This document shows positions 23,860-33,194 of a stretch of DNA of 45,266 bases, one piece after another. The position numbers and the translations under genes were made by a program. This DNA comes from Planctomycetaceae bacterium (GTDB lineage Bacteria; Planctomycetota; Planctomycetia; Pirellulales; UBA1268), in assembly GCA_021300535.1 (NCBI GenBank), contig JAJTED010000013.1:1-45266 (forward strand). Reading direction: 5' to 3'. The notes beneath the pieces are model-generated. The model saw nothing but the letters and a program-made list of their open reading frames with translations, was not told where the DNA came from and did no database searches. The first letter of the stretch is position 1, and every line of letters starts with the position of its first letter.

Positions 23860-26800
23860 ATGCGGTTCCTGGCAGCAGCGATCCTCTCCCTGGCCGCCAT
23901 GGCCGCCCCCGCGGCCGAGCCGGCCGCCGCGCAGCCCGCGGCGCTGCAACGGTGGGCGATTCTGGCTTCCGCGGAAGTGCGGGCCACCGGCATCGCCGAC
24001 CTGCTCGGCGCCACGCTCGCGCAGGACGCGAGCCTGGTCCTCGTCGAACGCGAACTTCTCGACCGGACGATGAAGGAGCTCGATCTTTCCACGTTCCTTG
24101 GCGCGGGCTCCACGGCGGCCCGGTTGCAGCTCGGCAAAACGCTGGCGGCGGAGGGCCTGATCCTGCTGTCGGTCGAAAAGCGACCGGAAGGCCAGGCCCT
24201 GCGGCTCGATCTTTGCGACTGCCGCTACGGGGCACGGCTGCGGAGCGAGTGGCTGCGGAATGAGGCCGCGGACCGGGAAGGTGTCGTGAAGCGGTGCGTG
24301 GCCATGCTGGACGAGGTCCGGCGGCAGTACCGGGCGGGCGTCCGCCGGATCGTCTGCGTGCCGGATTTCGTGTCGCAGAATCTGAAGAACACCTACGTCT
24401 CCATGCAGGCCGCCTCTGCGCAGCTCGTCCGCGAGCGGCTTCTCCGTGTGCCGGGCGTCGCCGTCGTCGAGATCGACGAGGCCGAGGCGATCGGCCGCGA
24501 GCTGCAACTGGGCGGCACGGAACTCCGTGACGCCCCGGCGATGATGACGGTCAAGGGCAGCTTCCGCGTCGTCGACGCGGCCGACAAGGCGACCAATCTG
24601 GTGAACCTGCATCTCGATCTGTTCGACGGCAAGGAGCGGCGGGAGGTCGCCCGCGACGGCATACCGATGAGGGACCTGGGCGCGGTGCTTACCGGCGAGC
24701 TGGCGACGGAGATTCTTCAGGCCGTCGACGAGGCGGCCCCGGGCCTGACACAGCGACACATCGCCGACATGCTGGCCGAACGGGCCCAGACCTTCGCCAG
24801 CCTCGGATCCTTCGACCGCGCGGCGCCGCTCCGCGAGGCCGTGCTCATGATCGACCCCGACGCCGCCGAGCAGCGGATCCGGCTGATGGCCGAGCGGACC
24901 GAGCCGCACTACCCACGCGGCTATCGGCAGCGGAACGCACCGGTCCAGCAGTACGACGTGTTCATCGAAAGCTGGCACGATGCCAATCTGCGAGAACGGC
25001 GGATTCCCTTTTTCATGGCCCACACCGAGGCCCTGATCCAGCGGAATCAGGTCAACCCCCGGGAGGCGGTGTATCTGCTGGAGATCTGCCGCCGCGAGGC
25101 CTACGCCGACATGGAGATGGTCATCGCCTGTTTCGGCTTGCGCTACCAGGAAAGCTGTCGCGTCGCCGAGGACCGCATCAAGACGGCTGAGGCGTTTTTT
25201 TGGCGGATGGCCCCGTTGGTCTTGAAGCTGGACCGAGGCCACGTCGAAGGCCGGAACCGAAACCAGATGTTCCTGCCGTTTCAGCAGCGTCCGCTGCACG
25301 AGCGGCCGGGCGCCGATCCGATGGTGCCCGCCGAGCAGGACGCGCTGGCGACGCACGAGCTGGTGCTGCAATGCCTGAAGCTCGGCGTGGTGGGCGTCAC
25401 CCGCCGGCCGCAGCCACCCATCAACGGCTACCCTCAGGCGGACGCGCGGGATCTCCACTTCAACGACGCCGGGCGGCTCGGCAAGGTGGCCGGGATCCTC
25501 GAGTCGCTCGCCCCGGAGGATCTGCGGCCGCATCCGGAAATGCTCCTGCTGTTGAGCGACGCCATCCGACCGCTGGGGCAGTGGCTCTATGACGATCCGC
25601 GGTTTTCCGCGGCCGATGCCCGGACATTTCTGGAGAGCCTGGCCGCGAGCCGGCGGCCTGGGGTGGCCTACTGCGGGCGGTTCGGCCTGGCGAGTCTCGA
25701 CGTCTCCACCCTCGACGCGCCCCAGACGGCGAAGCGGGTGACCGAGATCGACTGGCTCGTGGAACAGTATCCGCGGGTCGCGATCACCCCGGCCACGCCC
25801 AAGGGCAGCCAGCTCCGCAAGCCGCAGGAACGGTGCCTCAAGCACCTGAAGACGCTCCGCGACGCGTGCATGAAACGCATCAACGTGGCTCCGAAAACGG
25901 TTTCCCAGCCGCTGTCGTCGCTGGAGAAGGATTTCCAGACCGCTCCGGAGGACATCCTGCGGCTGGCCAAGAATCCCCGGGTGGTCGCGGCCCGGGTCGA
26001 CCTGAAATTGCCCTACGAACCGCGGTTTTGGCTCAACTGCGGCGATCGTTTCGACGTCATCGGCGACCCCCTGCAGGCCCACATCCTCCGCAAGTCCGGC
26101 GAACTCGTGGAGCTGTTCGACTCGCGGCGGTTGCAGGAGCTGCAGCGTGGGATCGGCGACACCGTGCGTTGGGACGGCAGGTATCTGTGGCTCATCGGCG
26201 GCGGAAGTCTCCGCGTCTTCGACGCCGAGTGCCGGCCGATCGGTCAATTGGAACCTTCCGAGGAACTTCCCGGATACGACACGAAATGGCTCCATGTCTT
26301 CGCGCCCGGCAAGGCGATCATGGGCTGCCAGCGGTGGGACGACACACGCCAGCACGACCGCGGCTGCTGGTTCGCCTTCATCGAGGTCAAGGACGAGGGC
26401 GCGGGGAAGATGCGGCTCCAGCCCCGCGTGATCCACGAGGCGACCCAGTTGTCGGTGGAGGCGACGGGCGACACCGTGGACGACCCGCGGCAGGGGTTCG
26501 GGATCGATTGGGTGAGCGAGTTCAGTTTTGCCGAGACCGAGGGGAAGCGGCTGTTGTTCGTGGGACGGCGGTTCCTCCACGGAACCTTCTCGCGGCGGCC
26601 GACCCGCCCCCTGACGATCGATCTCGAGACCCTCGAGGTCGGCGTGTTTCCACACGCGTTTCCCATCTTCGGCAGCCAGGCCCTCGACACCCGCCGGTTT
26701 TTGCCCCACGGCGTGGTCGTGATCCAGTCGTCGCACGGTCAGAACATGATGGAGGTCTGGAAGGCACCCCAGAGCGCCGCGCAGCCATGGAAGACGAAAC

Positions 26801-27810
26801 GCGTGCCCTTCGACATGTTCACCTCGGTCGTGCACCAGGGCCTGCTCTACTCCAGGCAATGCCGGAGCCGTTTCGATCCCGGGACGCTTGAAGTCGAGGA
26901 ATTCGTGCCCCAGGGCGAGTTCATCCCGAGAAGGGAAATGTTCGAGATGATGGGAAGTTCGGCACACTTCGGCGTCGTCTTCTGGGGGGATGGGCGGAGA
27001 TGGGAGCCGGGCGTCGACTGGGCCACGCGAGTGGCCAGAGAGAAACAGGCGCCGCCCCCGCCCCCCCCGCCGCCCGTGCGGCCCGGGTTCGGCGTCTGGC
27101 GGATGCACGTCGACGATCCACAGGCCCCGCCACCGGATTACTCGGATCATGCCGTCGTCATTCCGGAGGCCTTTCGGGACAAACACTACCGGGCCATGCT
27201 CCGGCTGTGGGCCGCCGGGGCCAAGCTATCGGTCCACTCGTGTCCCGGAGAGACCGACCTGCGCATCTACCCCGGCTGGATCGGCGAACGCGACGACGCC
27301 GCGGCTGTGGCCGACCTCCATAACATCTTCCAGTTCGTGGCGATCGGCGTCGCCCGGGAGCCGATCGCAGCCGCCATGCGGGGTCTGGGCGACGAAGGCG
27401 ACGTGAAGTACATGGTCCTGTCCGCGACGCCCGTGACCAATGCCGACTTCCAGGTCGTGGGGCAGATGGAAAAAATGCGGTCCCTGACCGTGTGCAATAC
27501 GGAGATCGACGACGAGGGCTTGAGGGCCGTCGGCAAGCTCGAAGGGCTGACAAGCCTGCGGCTGCGGGACGAGACGGGGAAGCGGCTGACGGCGGCCGGC
27601 CTCGCCCACCTCCGCAACCTTCGGCAGCTGGAATGGCTCACCCTGGAGGGGCCGGGCTTCGGCGACGAGGCCGTCAAGGCGTTGACGGGTGACATGCTGC
27701 CCCGCCTGCACTCGCTCACGCTGACCGGCTGTGAGGTGCGGACCGATCTGCTGCGGGAGCTCAAGCGACAGCGGCCGAAGATCTCGACGTACCTGCACGA
27801 ACTGTACTGA
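23860..27810 (+). CDS. 1316-aa secreted mosaic protein: CsgG-like, propeller-like, LRR
   Basis: Exported protein (signal core MRFLAAAILSLAAMAAPA). Residues about 30-270 resemble CsgG/FlgO-type lipoprotein domains. WAILASAEV...IADLL..., LVLVERELLD and LGKTLAAEGLIL are the family's 'determine the ATP-independent assembly factor' pattern, and a second, similar segment begins at about 167 (VCVPDFVSQNL). A long middle part (about 330-1080) has helical regions, then strands suggestive of a propeller (WDGRYLWLIGGGSLRVFD, split here only for reference). An eight-proline linker follows at about 1067. The C-terminus (about 1190-1316) has leucine-rich repeats of the 'T-x-I-D-D-E-G-L-x-x-L' type. The ATG has GAGG 9 nt upstream. 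I do not know this architecture from a characterised protein; a surface assembly or binding role is inference. Confidence 0.62.
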   Translation: MRFLAAAILSLAAMAAPAAEPAAAQPAALQRWAILASAEVRATGIADLLGATLAQDASLVLVERELLDRTMKELDLSTFLGAGSTAARLQLGKTLAAEGLILLSVEKRPEGQALRLDLCDCRYGARLRSEWLRNEAADREGVVKRCVAMLDEVRRQYRAGVRRIVCVPDFVSQNLKNTYVSMQAASAQLVRERLLRVPGVAVVEIDEAEAIGRELQLGGTELRDAPAMMTVKGSFRVVDAADKATNLVNLHLDLFDGKERREVARDGIPMRDLGAVLTGELATEILQAVDEAAPGLTQRHIADMLAERAQTFASLGSFDRAAPLREAVLMIDPDAAEQRIRLMAERTEPHYPRGYRQRNAPVQQYDVFIESWHDANLRERRIPFFMAHTEALIQRNQVNPREAVYLLEICRREAYADMEMVIACFGLRYQESCRVAEDRIKTAEAFFWRMAPLVLKLDRGHVEGRNRNQMFLPFQQRPLHERPGADPMVPAEQDALATHELVLQCLKLGVVGVTRRPQPPINGYPQADARDLHFNDAGRLGKVAGILESLAPEDLRPHPEMLLLLSDAIRPLGQWLYDDPRFSAADARTFLESLAASRRPGVAYCGRFGLASLDVSTLDAPQTAKRVTEIDWLVEQYPRVAITPATPKGSQLRKPQERCLKHLKTLRDACMKRINVAPKTVSQPLSSLEKDFQTAPEDILRLAKNPRVVAARVDLKLPYEPRFWLNCGDRFDVIGDPLQAHILRKSGELVELFDSRRLQELQRGIGDTVRWDGRYLWLIGGGSLRVFDAECRPIGQLEPSEELPGYDTKWLHVFAPGKAIMGCQRWDDTRQHDRGCWFAFIEVKDEGAGKMRLQPRVIHEATQLSVEATGDTVDDPRQGFGIDWVSEFSFAETEGKRLLFVGRRFLHGTFSRRPTRPLTIDLETLEVGVFPHAFPIFGSQALDTRRFLPHGVVVIQSSHGQNMMEVWKAPQSAAQPWKTKRVPFDMFTSVVHQGLLYSRQCRSRFDPGTLEVEEFVPQGEFIPRREMFEMMGSSAHFGVVFWGDGRRWEPGVDWATRVAREKQAPPPPPPPPVRPGFGVWRMHVDDPQAPPPDYSDHAVVIPEAFRDKHYRAMLRLWAAGAKLSVHSCPGETDLRIYPGWIGERDDAAAVADLHNIFQFVAIGVAREPIAAAMRGLGDEGDVKYMVLSATPVTNADFQVVGQMEKMRSLTVCNTEIDDEGLRAVGKLEGLTSLRLRDETGKRLTAAGLAHLRNLRQLEWLTLEGPGFGDEAVKALTGDMLPRLHSLTLTGCEVRTDLLRELKRQRPKISTYLHELY

Positions 27811-28015
27811 ACCATGTGCCTGCCCGGCCGACCGGCGCAGGCCAGGGCGGCGGCAACCACGTGTCGCCGGGCCGGCGCTTGCCGAACCACCGGCGGCCGC
27901 CGTATCCTCCTTGCTTGACCGGCAGGCCGCGGAACGAGTCTGACGCCGCATGCAGCGGCCCAGGGCGAAGTCTTTGCGGGGATGCCTCCGGCCGCCCTGA
28001 CTCGTTTCGGCCGTC

Positions 28016-29137
28016 ATGGAACCGATTTCCAGCCTGATCGCCGTGTTCGTCGTCGTGGCGGCCGCGGCAGTCGTGGCGGTCCATCCGCGGACGCGGGCCT
28101 ACGGGTTCGCGGCGTGGGTCGTCGCGGCCGTCCTCGCCGGGCTGATCGCGCCGCCGGCGGCGGTGAGCCGGCTGCCGCTCGACAACCCGTTGCTCGTGAC
28201 GCGGCTCCTGCAGATCGCCATGTTCGGCATGGGGGCGACGCTCACCACCGGGGATTTCGTCCGCGTCCTGCAGATGCCCAAGGGCGTCATCGTGGGCGCG
28301 GTCCTGCAGTTCACCACGATGCCCTTGCTGGGATGGGCGGTCTCGCGGGCCCTCGGCCTGCCTCCGGAGCTCGCCCTAGGCATGATCCTCCTCGGGGCGA
28401 GCCCCGGAGGCATTTCGTCCAACGTGATCACGTATCTGGCCCGGGGTAACGTCGCGTTGTCGGTGACCATGACGGCCGTGTCGACCCTCCTGGCTCCGGT
28501 GATGACGCCGCTGATGGTCTATCTCTACGCCCGGCGAACGGTCGATCTCGATTATGCGGAGATGTTTTCCAGCATCCTGGCGACGGTCGTCGCGCCGGTC
28601 GTCGTGGGGCTCGTGGCCAACGCGGTGCTCGCCCGCTGCCGGGCCGATCGGCGGGTCGCGGAGCGGTTGCTCGCCATCACGTCGATGATCGCGATCTGCC
28701 TGATCTGCGGGGTGATCGCCGTCCGCAGCCGCGCGCAGATCGAGCATGTCGGCGGGCTCTTGTTGCTCGGCGTCACCTTGCACAACCTCGGCGGCTATCT
28801 GTTCGGATATGCCGCCAGCCGGCTCGTGGGCATCAACCAGCAAGACAGTCGGACCGTCGCCATCGAGGTCGGCCTGCAGAACGGCGGCCTGGCCGCGAAC
28901 CTGGCCGTCCAGGTGCTGAAGATCCCGGGGGCCGCGATCGTTCCGGCGCTGTTCTCGGCCGTGATGAACGTCACCGGCTCGGTGCCGCGCTCCTCGGCCT
29001 CGCGATCATGGCGGTCGCACCGGCCGCGGAGGCCGAACCGGGCGACGCGGAGGGCCGACTGCAGCAGGTTCTCGATCTCGTGGCCGACGACGCTCCCGGC
29101 CGCCCGAACCGGCTGCTCGGGGATTACGCAGCCGTGA
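28016..29137 (+). CDS. Bile acid:sodium symporter-family (BASS) transporter
   Basis: Inner-membrane secondary transporter of the BASS family; substrates in bacteria include organic anions such as pantoate, pyruvate or sulfonates. Around nine hydrophobic helices are visible between residues 5 and 320. Family motifs include FGMGATLTTGDF, the GASPGGISSNVITYLARGN segment with the crossover Asn/Gly motif, and VEVGLQNGGLAANLA-type sequence near 285-300. Homology stops at MNVTGS (about residue 321), where relatives end after a few more residues. Here the frame continues for about 50 Arg/Ser-rich residues that are only an out-of-frame reading of the next gene. The tail is therefore suspect: a frameshift or natural overlap. 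No Shine-Dalgarno is obvious. Confidence 0.78.
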   Translation: MEPISSLIAVFVVVAAAAVVAVHPRTRAYGFAAWVVAAVLAGLIAPPAAVSRLPLDNPLLVTRLLQIAMFGMGATLTTGDFVRVLQMPKGVIVGAVLQFTTMPLLGWAVSRALGLPPELALGMILLGASPGGISSNVITYLARGNVALSVTMTAVSTLLAPVMTPLMVYLYARRTVDLDYAEMFSSILATVVAPVVVGLVANAVLARCRADRRVAERLLAITSMIAICLICGVIAVRSRAQIEHVGGLLLLGVTLHNLGGYLFGYAASRLVGINQQDSRTVAIEVGLQNGGLAANLAVQVLKIPGAAIVPALFSAVMNVTGSVPRSSASRSWRSHRPRRPNRATRRADCSRFSISWPTTLPAARTGCSGITQP

Positions 29138-31338
29138 AATGGGTGCAGGCAGACCGGCAGCGTGGTCCGGTCAACTGGCGGGACCGGACCTGGTCGGATT
29201 GGCAGCGGCGCACCGGGGAGCAGCCTCCGGACTTCGACCGGCTGCCCTCGCGGCCGTTCCTGCCCGATCCGCTGCTCGACGACGACGGCCGGGCGATCGT
29301 CACGGCTGCCGACTGGCGCGAACGCCGCCGGTCGATCATCCGTCAGGTGGAGCACTGGATCACGGGGACGATTCCGCCGCCCCCCGACAATCTCGTGGCG
29401 GAGACCGTCGCGGAGACGACCGAGGACGGGCTCACGCTGCGCACGGTCGTGCTCCGCTTCGGGCCGGACCAGCGGGCGCGGCTGACCGTTCGCCTGTTCA
29501 TTCCGCGGGCGAACGGGCCGCTGCCGGTCGTGATCACGCAGCGAAACGACCGCTGGATCCGGGCCGCCGTGCGACGCGGCTTCATCGGCTGCCTGTACGC
29601 GGCGGCCGACGGCGACGACGACACGGCCGGCTATCCGCCCCTCTGGCCGGACCACGACTTCGCCCTGCTCATGCGGCGGGCCTGGGGCTGTTCGCGGGCG
29701 ATCGATTACCTCCACACGCTCCCCATCGTGGACAAGGCCCGCATCGGACTCGTCGGCCACTCGCGCAACGGGTTTCAGGCGCTCTTGGCCGCGGCGCTGG
29801 ACGAGCGGATCCAGGCGGTCGTTCCCGCGAGCACCACGGTGGGCCTGAACGGATTCCGTCTGAATGACCGGGCCAACTCCCAGACGCTCGACGAACTGAC
29901 CTACGCGTTTCCGTCGTGGCTCCATCCGCGACTACGATTCTTCGTGGGCCGTGAAGACCGGCTGCCGATCGACATGAACTCGGTGATGGCGCTCGTCGCG
30001 CCGCGGCCGCTCCTGCTGACGGCGAGCGTCCGTGAGGCCGATGCCAACCCCTGGGCCCTCGAGCAGATGGACCGCTCGGTCCGTCCGGTCTATCGCCTGC
30101 TCGGGGCCGAAGATCGCCTGGCACTGCGGCAGCGGGACGGGGTGCACGGCGTGGCGGACGAGGAGTTCGCGGTGTACCTCGACTTCTTCGACACGGTCTT
30201 CGGCCGGTCTCAGGCCTTTCGCGCGGCCAAAGACCGCGTGTTTCCCTACACGTTCGCCAACTGGAAGCGGGCCAGCGGCGAGGATCTCCGGGCCGCGGAC
30301 TGGCCGCCCGCCCGCGGCCTCGTCGACGCGCCCCCGTCCGCCGCCGAGTGGGACGCCACGCGGAAGGAGATTCGCCAGCGGCTGGCGTGGCTGCTCGGCG
30401 AGCCGCCGCCCGGTCAGCCCGCCGCCGCGGCCGTCCTCCGGCTCCCGACCGCAGCCGACACCGAGCCGCGGCTCAACCGTCAGGCGGCGCAGCTCATGCC
30501 CTTCGACTGCCCGCGGTTGGCCGGCACACGATTCCGGGTCGGGCCGCGAGACGCGGCCGGCGATGGGTTCGACGCCTGGATGTTCCTGCCGCCGGCCGCC
30601 GCGTCCGGCACCGCGGACCGGCCCCCGGTGGTGGTGTTTCTGCACGACTATGCCTACGCCACGGGCTTCTTCCTGCGGGCGGGGCCGCTGTTCGAGCGGT
30701 TTCTCGACCGCGGCATCGCCGTGGTGGCGATCGATCTGGCCGGCTTTCACAGCCGTCTCGAGGAAGGGACGGGTTTCTACGGGCGGTTTCCCCGCTGGTC
30801 GCTGCTGGGCAAGATGGTCGCCGACGTCCAGTCGCTCGTGACGGCCTTGGCCGGCGCGGACCACGTGGACGGACGCCATGTCTTTCTCACCGGCGTCGGC
30901 CTGGGCGGGACCGTGGCCCTCGTCGCGGCGGCGACCGACGACCGCATCGCGGGGGTCGCCGTATGCAATGCCTTCACGCCGCTGCGGTCGGCGGCCGGCG
31001 GCGCGGCGTTCGTGCAGGATCTTGCGGACCGGCACGGCCTCGTGCCGCGGCTGGGGTTCTTCAGCGGCGCGGAAGGGCGGATCCCGGCCGATTTCGACGC
31101 GGTGCTGGCGGCCGTCGCGCCGCGTCCGGTGCTGGTGATCGCCGCACAGTTCGACCGCCATGCGGAGCACGACCAGGTCGCCGCGAGCGTGGCGGCGGCC
31201 GGCCGGGTCTACCGGCTCTTCGACGCCGCCGACCGGCTCCAGCTGATCGCGCCACCGAACTATAACCGCTTCACGGCCACCGAAAAGACGCAGATCGCCG
31301 ACTGGATCGCGAGGCAGGCGGGGACGCGGCCACGATGA
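29008..31338 (+). CDS. Tandem alpha/beta-hydrolase protein, second domain nucleophile lost
   Basis: A 776-aa product from the only in-frame ATG. Domain 1 (about 100-410) resembles glucuronoyl-esterase/CE15-like hydrolases, with nucleophile elbow GHSRNG (Ser252) and a late His in DGVHGVADEEF. Domain 2 (about 500-770) is again alpha/beta-hydrolase-like (VVVFLHDYAYATG, IAVVAIDLAGF), but its elbow reads GVGLGG at 629-634 with Gly631 where Ser is expected. It is therefore probably non-catalytic. The ATG gives only the tail of a signal peptide (MAVAPAAEAEPG). Upstream codons in the same frame encode the missing hydrophobic core (LGAALLGLAI) but have no start codon, and they overlap the end of the BASS gene. 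Export is therefore uncertain as sequenced. Confidence 0.75.
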   Translation: MAVAPAAEAEPGDAEGRLQQVLDLVADDAPGRPNRLLGDYAAVKWVQADRQRGPVNWRDRTWSDWQRRTGEQPPDFDRLPSRPFLPDPLLDDDGRAIVTAADWRERRRSIIRQVEHWITGTIPPPPDNLVAETVAETTEDGLTLRTVVLRFGPDQRARLTVRLFIPRANGPLPVVITQRNDRWIRAAVRRGFIGCLYAAADGDDDTAGYPPLWPDHDFALLMRRAWGCSRAIDYLHTLPIVDKARIGLVGHSRNGFQALLAAALDERIQAVVPASTTVGLNGFRLNDRANSQTLDELTYAFPSWLHPRLRFFVGREDRLPIDMNSVMALVAPRPLLLTASVREADANPWALEQMDRSVRPVYRLLGAEDRLALRQRDGVHGVADEEFAVYLDFFDTVFGRSQAFRAAKDRVFPYTFANWKRASGEDLRAADWPPARGLVDAPPSAAEWDATRKEIRQRLAWLLGEPPPGQPAAAAVLRLPTAADTEPRLNRQAAQLMPFDCPRLAGTRFRVGPRDAAGDGFDAWMFLPPAAASGTADRPPVVVFLHDYAYATGFFLRAGPLFERFLDRGIAVVAIDLAGFHSRLEEGTGFYGRFPRWSLLGKMVADVQSLVTALAGADHVDGRHVFLTGVGLGGTVALVAAATDDRIAGVAVCNAFTPLRSAAGGAAFVQDLADRHGLVPRLGFFSGAEGRIPADFDAVLAAVAPRPVLVIAAQFDRHAEHDQVAASVAAAGRVYRLFDAADRLQLIAPPNYNRFTATEKTQIADWIARQAGTRPR

Positions 31339-31444
31339 CGGGTGCGGACGGGGGGCCCGTCATGGTCGGGCTCGCCGCTTGCAGCCCGACGGCGCATCCG
31401 GGTACAAGGGTTATGGGCAGAAACCGGGCACCAGGCCACACACG

Positions 31445-33100
31445 ATGCGCATCACACTCCGCTCGATTGTCGTCGTCGCCATCGCCGTCGCCACGCTCGC
31501 GATGAGACAGGCCGCGGCCGCCGATGCCGTCGCCACCGGAGCGGCGGTTTTTCAATTCGCCACGGTCGCGAAAACGTCCGCCGGCGAACGCGATGCCTTC
31601 CTCTGGATTCCACCGCAGGCGGAACAGGTCCGGGGCGTGCTCTTCGCCGGCATGGCCTCGGCCGAGCGCGAACTCGTCAAGGATGCCGCCGTGCGCCGCG
31701 TGTGCCGCGCGGAAAGCCTGGCAATCGTGTTCCTGACGACCAGCATCACATCCGTCGACGTGCAGCAGGTGCTCGACGATTTCGCCGCCGCGAGCGGCTA
31801 TCACGAGCTGTCCGTCGCGCCTCTCTTTTTTGTCGGCCACTCGGTCGGCGGCCCTCAGGCCAAGGCCGCGGCCGTCGCCCACCGCGACCGCTGCTTCGGC
31901 GTCATGCAGTACCGCGGCGGCTCGCCCGGAGTGCAGGCCAACGCCACCGATCCCGATCCCGTCCCGCCGGGCGTTCCCGCGGTCATGATGCTCGGTCAGT
32001 ACGACGAGTTCGGAAAAGTCGCGCGGGACGAAGGCGGGCGGGAAAACTGGGAGAACGGCGTCGTCGCGATGCGGACCTTCCGCTCCGCCAATGCAAGCAA
32101 CCTCGGCTGCTTCGCGGTCGAGCCGGGGGCGGGGCACTTCGCGTGGTCCGATCGCAGCGCGGCGTACTTCGCGATGTTTCTGCGGAAGGCGGCCACGCTG
32201 CGGATTCCCGACTGGTCGTCCGACGCCAAGACCCCCGTCATGTGCCGACAGATCGACGCGACTCGTGGCTGGCTGACGGAGCTTCCCACCAGAGCCGCCG
32301 CCAAACACATCCCGGCCCCGGTCGCCGAGTACACCGGCGATCCGGGCGACGCGTCGTGGCATTTCGACCGCGAGATGGCCGAGGCGACGGTCGCGCATCA
32401 TCGTGGTCTCGTCGGCAAGCGGGATCAGTTCATCCGCTGGCTGGATCCCCACACCGTGAAAGCGGGCGCACGGTTTTTCTTCGACGACATCGCGTGGATC
32501 GGTGACGGACAGACCTTCGAGGTCCACCCCCGATTCGCGGAGACCTATCCGCAGCAGTACGACGGCGAAGGCCCGATCTGGGCGCAGGCCGGCCAGCCGG
32601 TCGGCAACTCGGGCCAGGCGATCCGGCTGCGTCCCACCGGCGGCCCGCTCGTGGCCGTGGGGCCCAACGCCTTCCGCGTGCAGTTCGACGCCTTGGCACC
32701 CGCTCCCGGCCCGAAGGCGACCGCGTTCATCGCCTTTGTCGAAGGCGACGAACAGTGGCGGTATGCCGAGCAGGTGGGCATTGTCCGCAGCATGGTCCTC
32801 ACCGAGGGACGAGAGCAGGCGATCACGTTTCCGACGCTGCCTGACATGAACGCGGGGGACGGGAACGCCGTCCCCGCCGCCCTCGAACTGAACGCCACGA
32901 GCGACAGCAACCTGCCCGTCGAGTACTACGTGGCCCACGGACCGGCGACCATCGAGAACGGCCGGCTGATGCTGCATGAATTGCCCCGGCGGGCACGGCT
33001 GCCCGTCGAGGTCAAGGTCGTCGCCTACCAGTTCGGCCGCGGCATCGAGCCGCGCGTGAAGGCGGCAACGCCCGTCACACGGGTCCTGCGGGTGCGCTGA
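31445..33100 (+). CDS. Secreted alpha/beta-hydrolase-like protein
   Basis: A 551-aa exported protein with a signal peptide core SIVVVAIAVATLAM and cleavage near AAA. The N-terminal half has an alpha/beta-hydrolase pattern: RGVLFAGMAS strand, LAIVFLTTS, nucleophile elbow GHSVGG with Ser133, VPAVMMLGQYDEF for the acid strand, and GAGHFAWS for the His. The C-terminal half (about 320-551) is a beta-rich module of unknown family (FEVHPRFAETYP, AIRLRPTGGPLVAVGPN, VEYYVAHGP), possibly a binding domain. The start was chosen at the signal peptide; sequence before it is Pro/Gly-rich and not conserved-looking. It follows the tandem hydrolase by 106 nt and converges with the heme-containing propeller gene across a hairpin. 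Confidence 0.72.
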   Translation: MRITLRSIVVVAIAVATLAMRQAAAADAVATGAAVFQFATVAKTSAGERDAFLWIPPQAEQVRGVLFAGMASAERELVKDAAVRRVCRAESLAIVFLTTSITSVDVQQVLDDFAAASGYHELSVAPLFFVGHSVGGPQAKAAAVAHRDRCFGVMQYRGGSPGVQANATDPDPVPPGVPAVMMLGQYDEFGKVARDEGGRENWENGVVAMRTFRSANASNLGCFAVEPGAGHFAWSDRSAAYFAMFLRKAATLRIPDWSSDAKTPVMCRQIDATRGWLTELPTRAAAKHIPAPVAEYTGDPGDASWHFDREMAEATVAHHRGLVGKRDQFIRWLDPHTVKAGARFFFDDIAWIGDGQTFEVHPRFAETYPQQYDGEGPIWAQAGQPVGNSGQAIRLRPTGGPLVAVGPNAFRVQFDALAPAPGPKATAFIAFVEGDEQWRYAEQVGIVRSMVLTEGREQAITFPTLPDMNAGDGNAVPAALELNATSDSNLPVEYYVAHGPATIENGRLMLHELPRRARLPVEVKVVAYQFGRGIEPRVKAATPVTRVLRVR

Positions 33101-33130
33101 TGCCGGCCGCCGACCTGCGGGGCAACGCGT

Positions 33131-33158
33131 CCGCCTGGCGGGGCCCGAAACCAGGCGG
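33131..33158. terminator. Hairpin between convergent genes (candidate bidirectional terminator)
   Basis: CCGCCTGG at 33131-33138 pairs with CCAGGCGG at 33151-33158 across a 12-nt loop. It lies 31 nt after the hydrolase stop and 36 nt after the end of the opposing gene. There is no U-tract on either strand, so termination strength is uncertain. Confidence 0.4.
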
Positions 33159-33194
33159 GGTTCGTGGTCCGCGGCGCGACCGCCCCAGCCGGCA

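Noticed and set aside
27056..27079. C-rich low-complexity tract
   Set aside because: It simply encodes the polyproline linker of the mosaic protein in frame.
23167..27186. Antisense open frame of over 1300 codons opposite the mosaic gene, and a similar 980-codon one opposite 33195-36317
   Set aside because: Long antisense frames are expected at this GC content. The translations are rich in Arg/His/Gly/Pro without family motifs, whereas the sense frames have signal peptides and domains.
28924..28930. CCCGGGG in X_XXY_YYZ phase as a programmed -1 frameshift site in the BASS gene
   Set aside because: Slippage here would destroy the conserved final segment AAIVPALFSAVMNVTGS, which remains in the original frame. 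Any shift must lie after about 28975.
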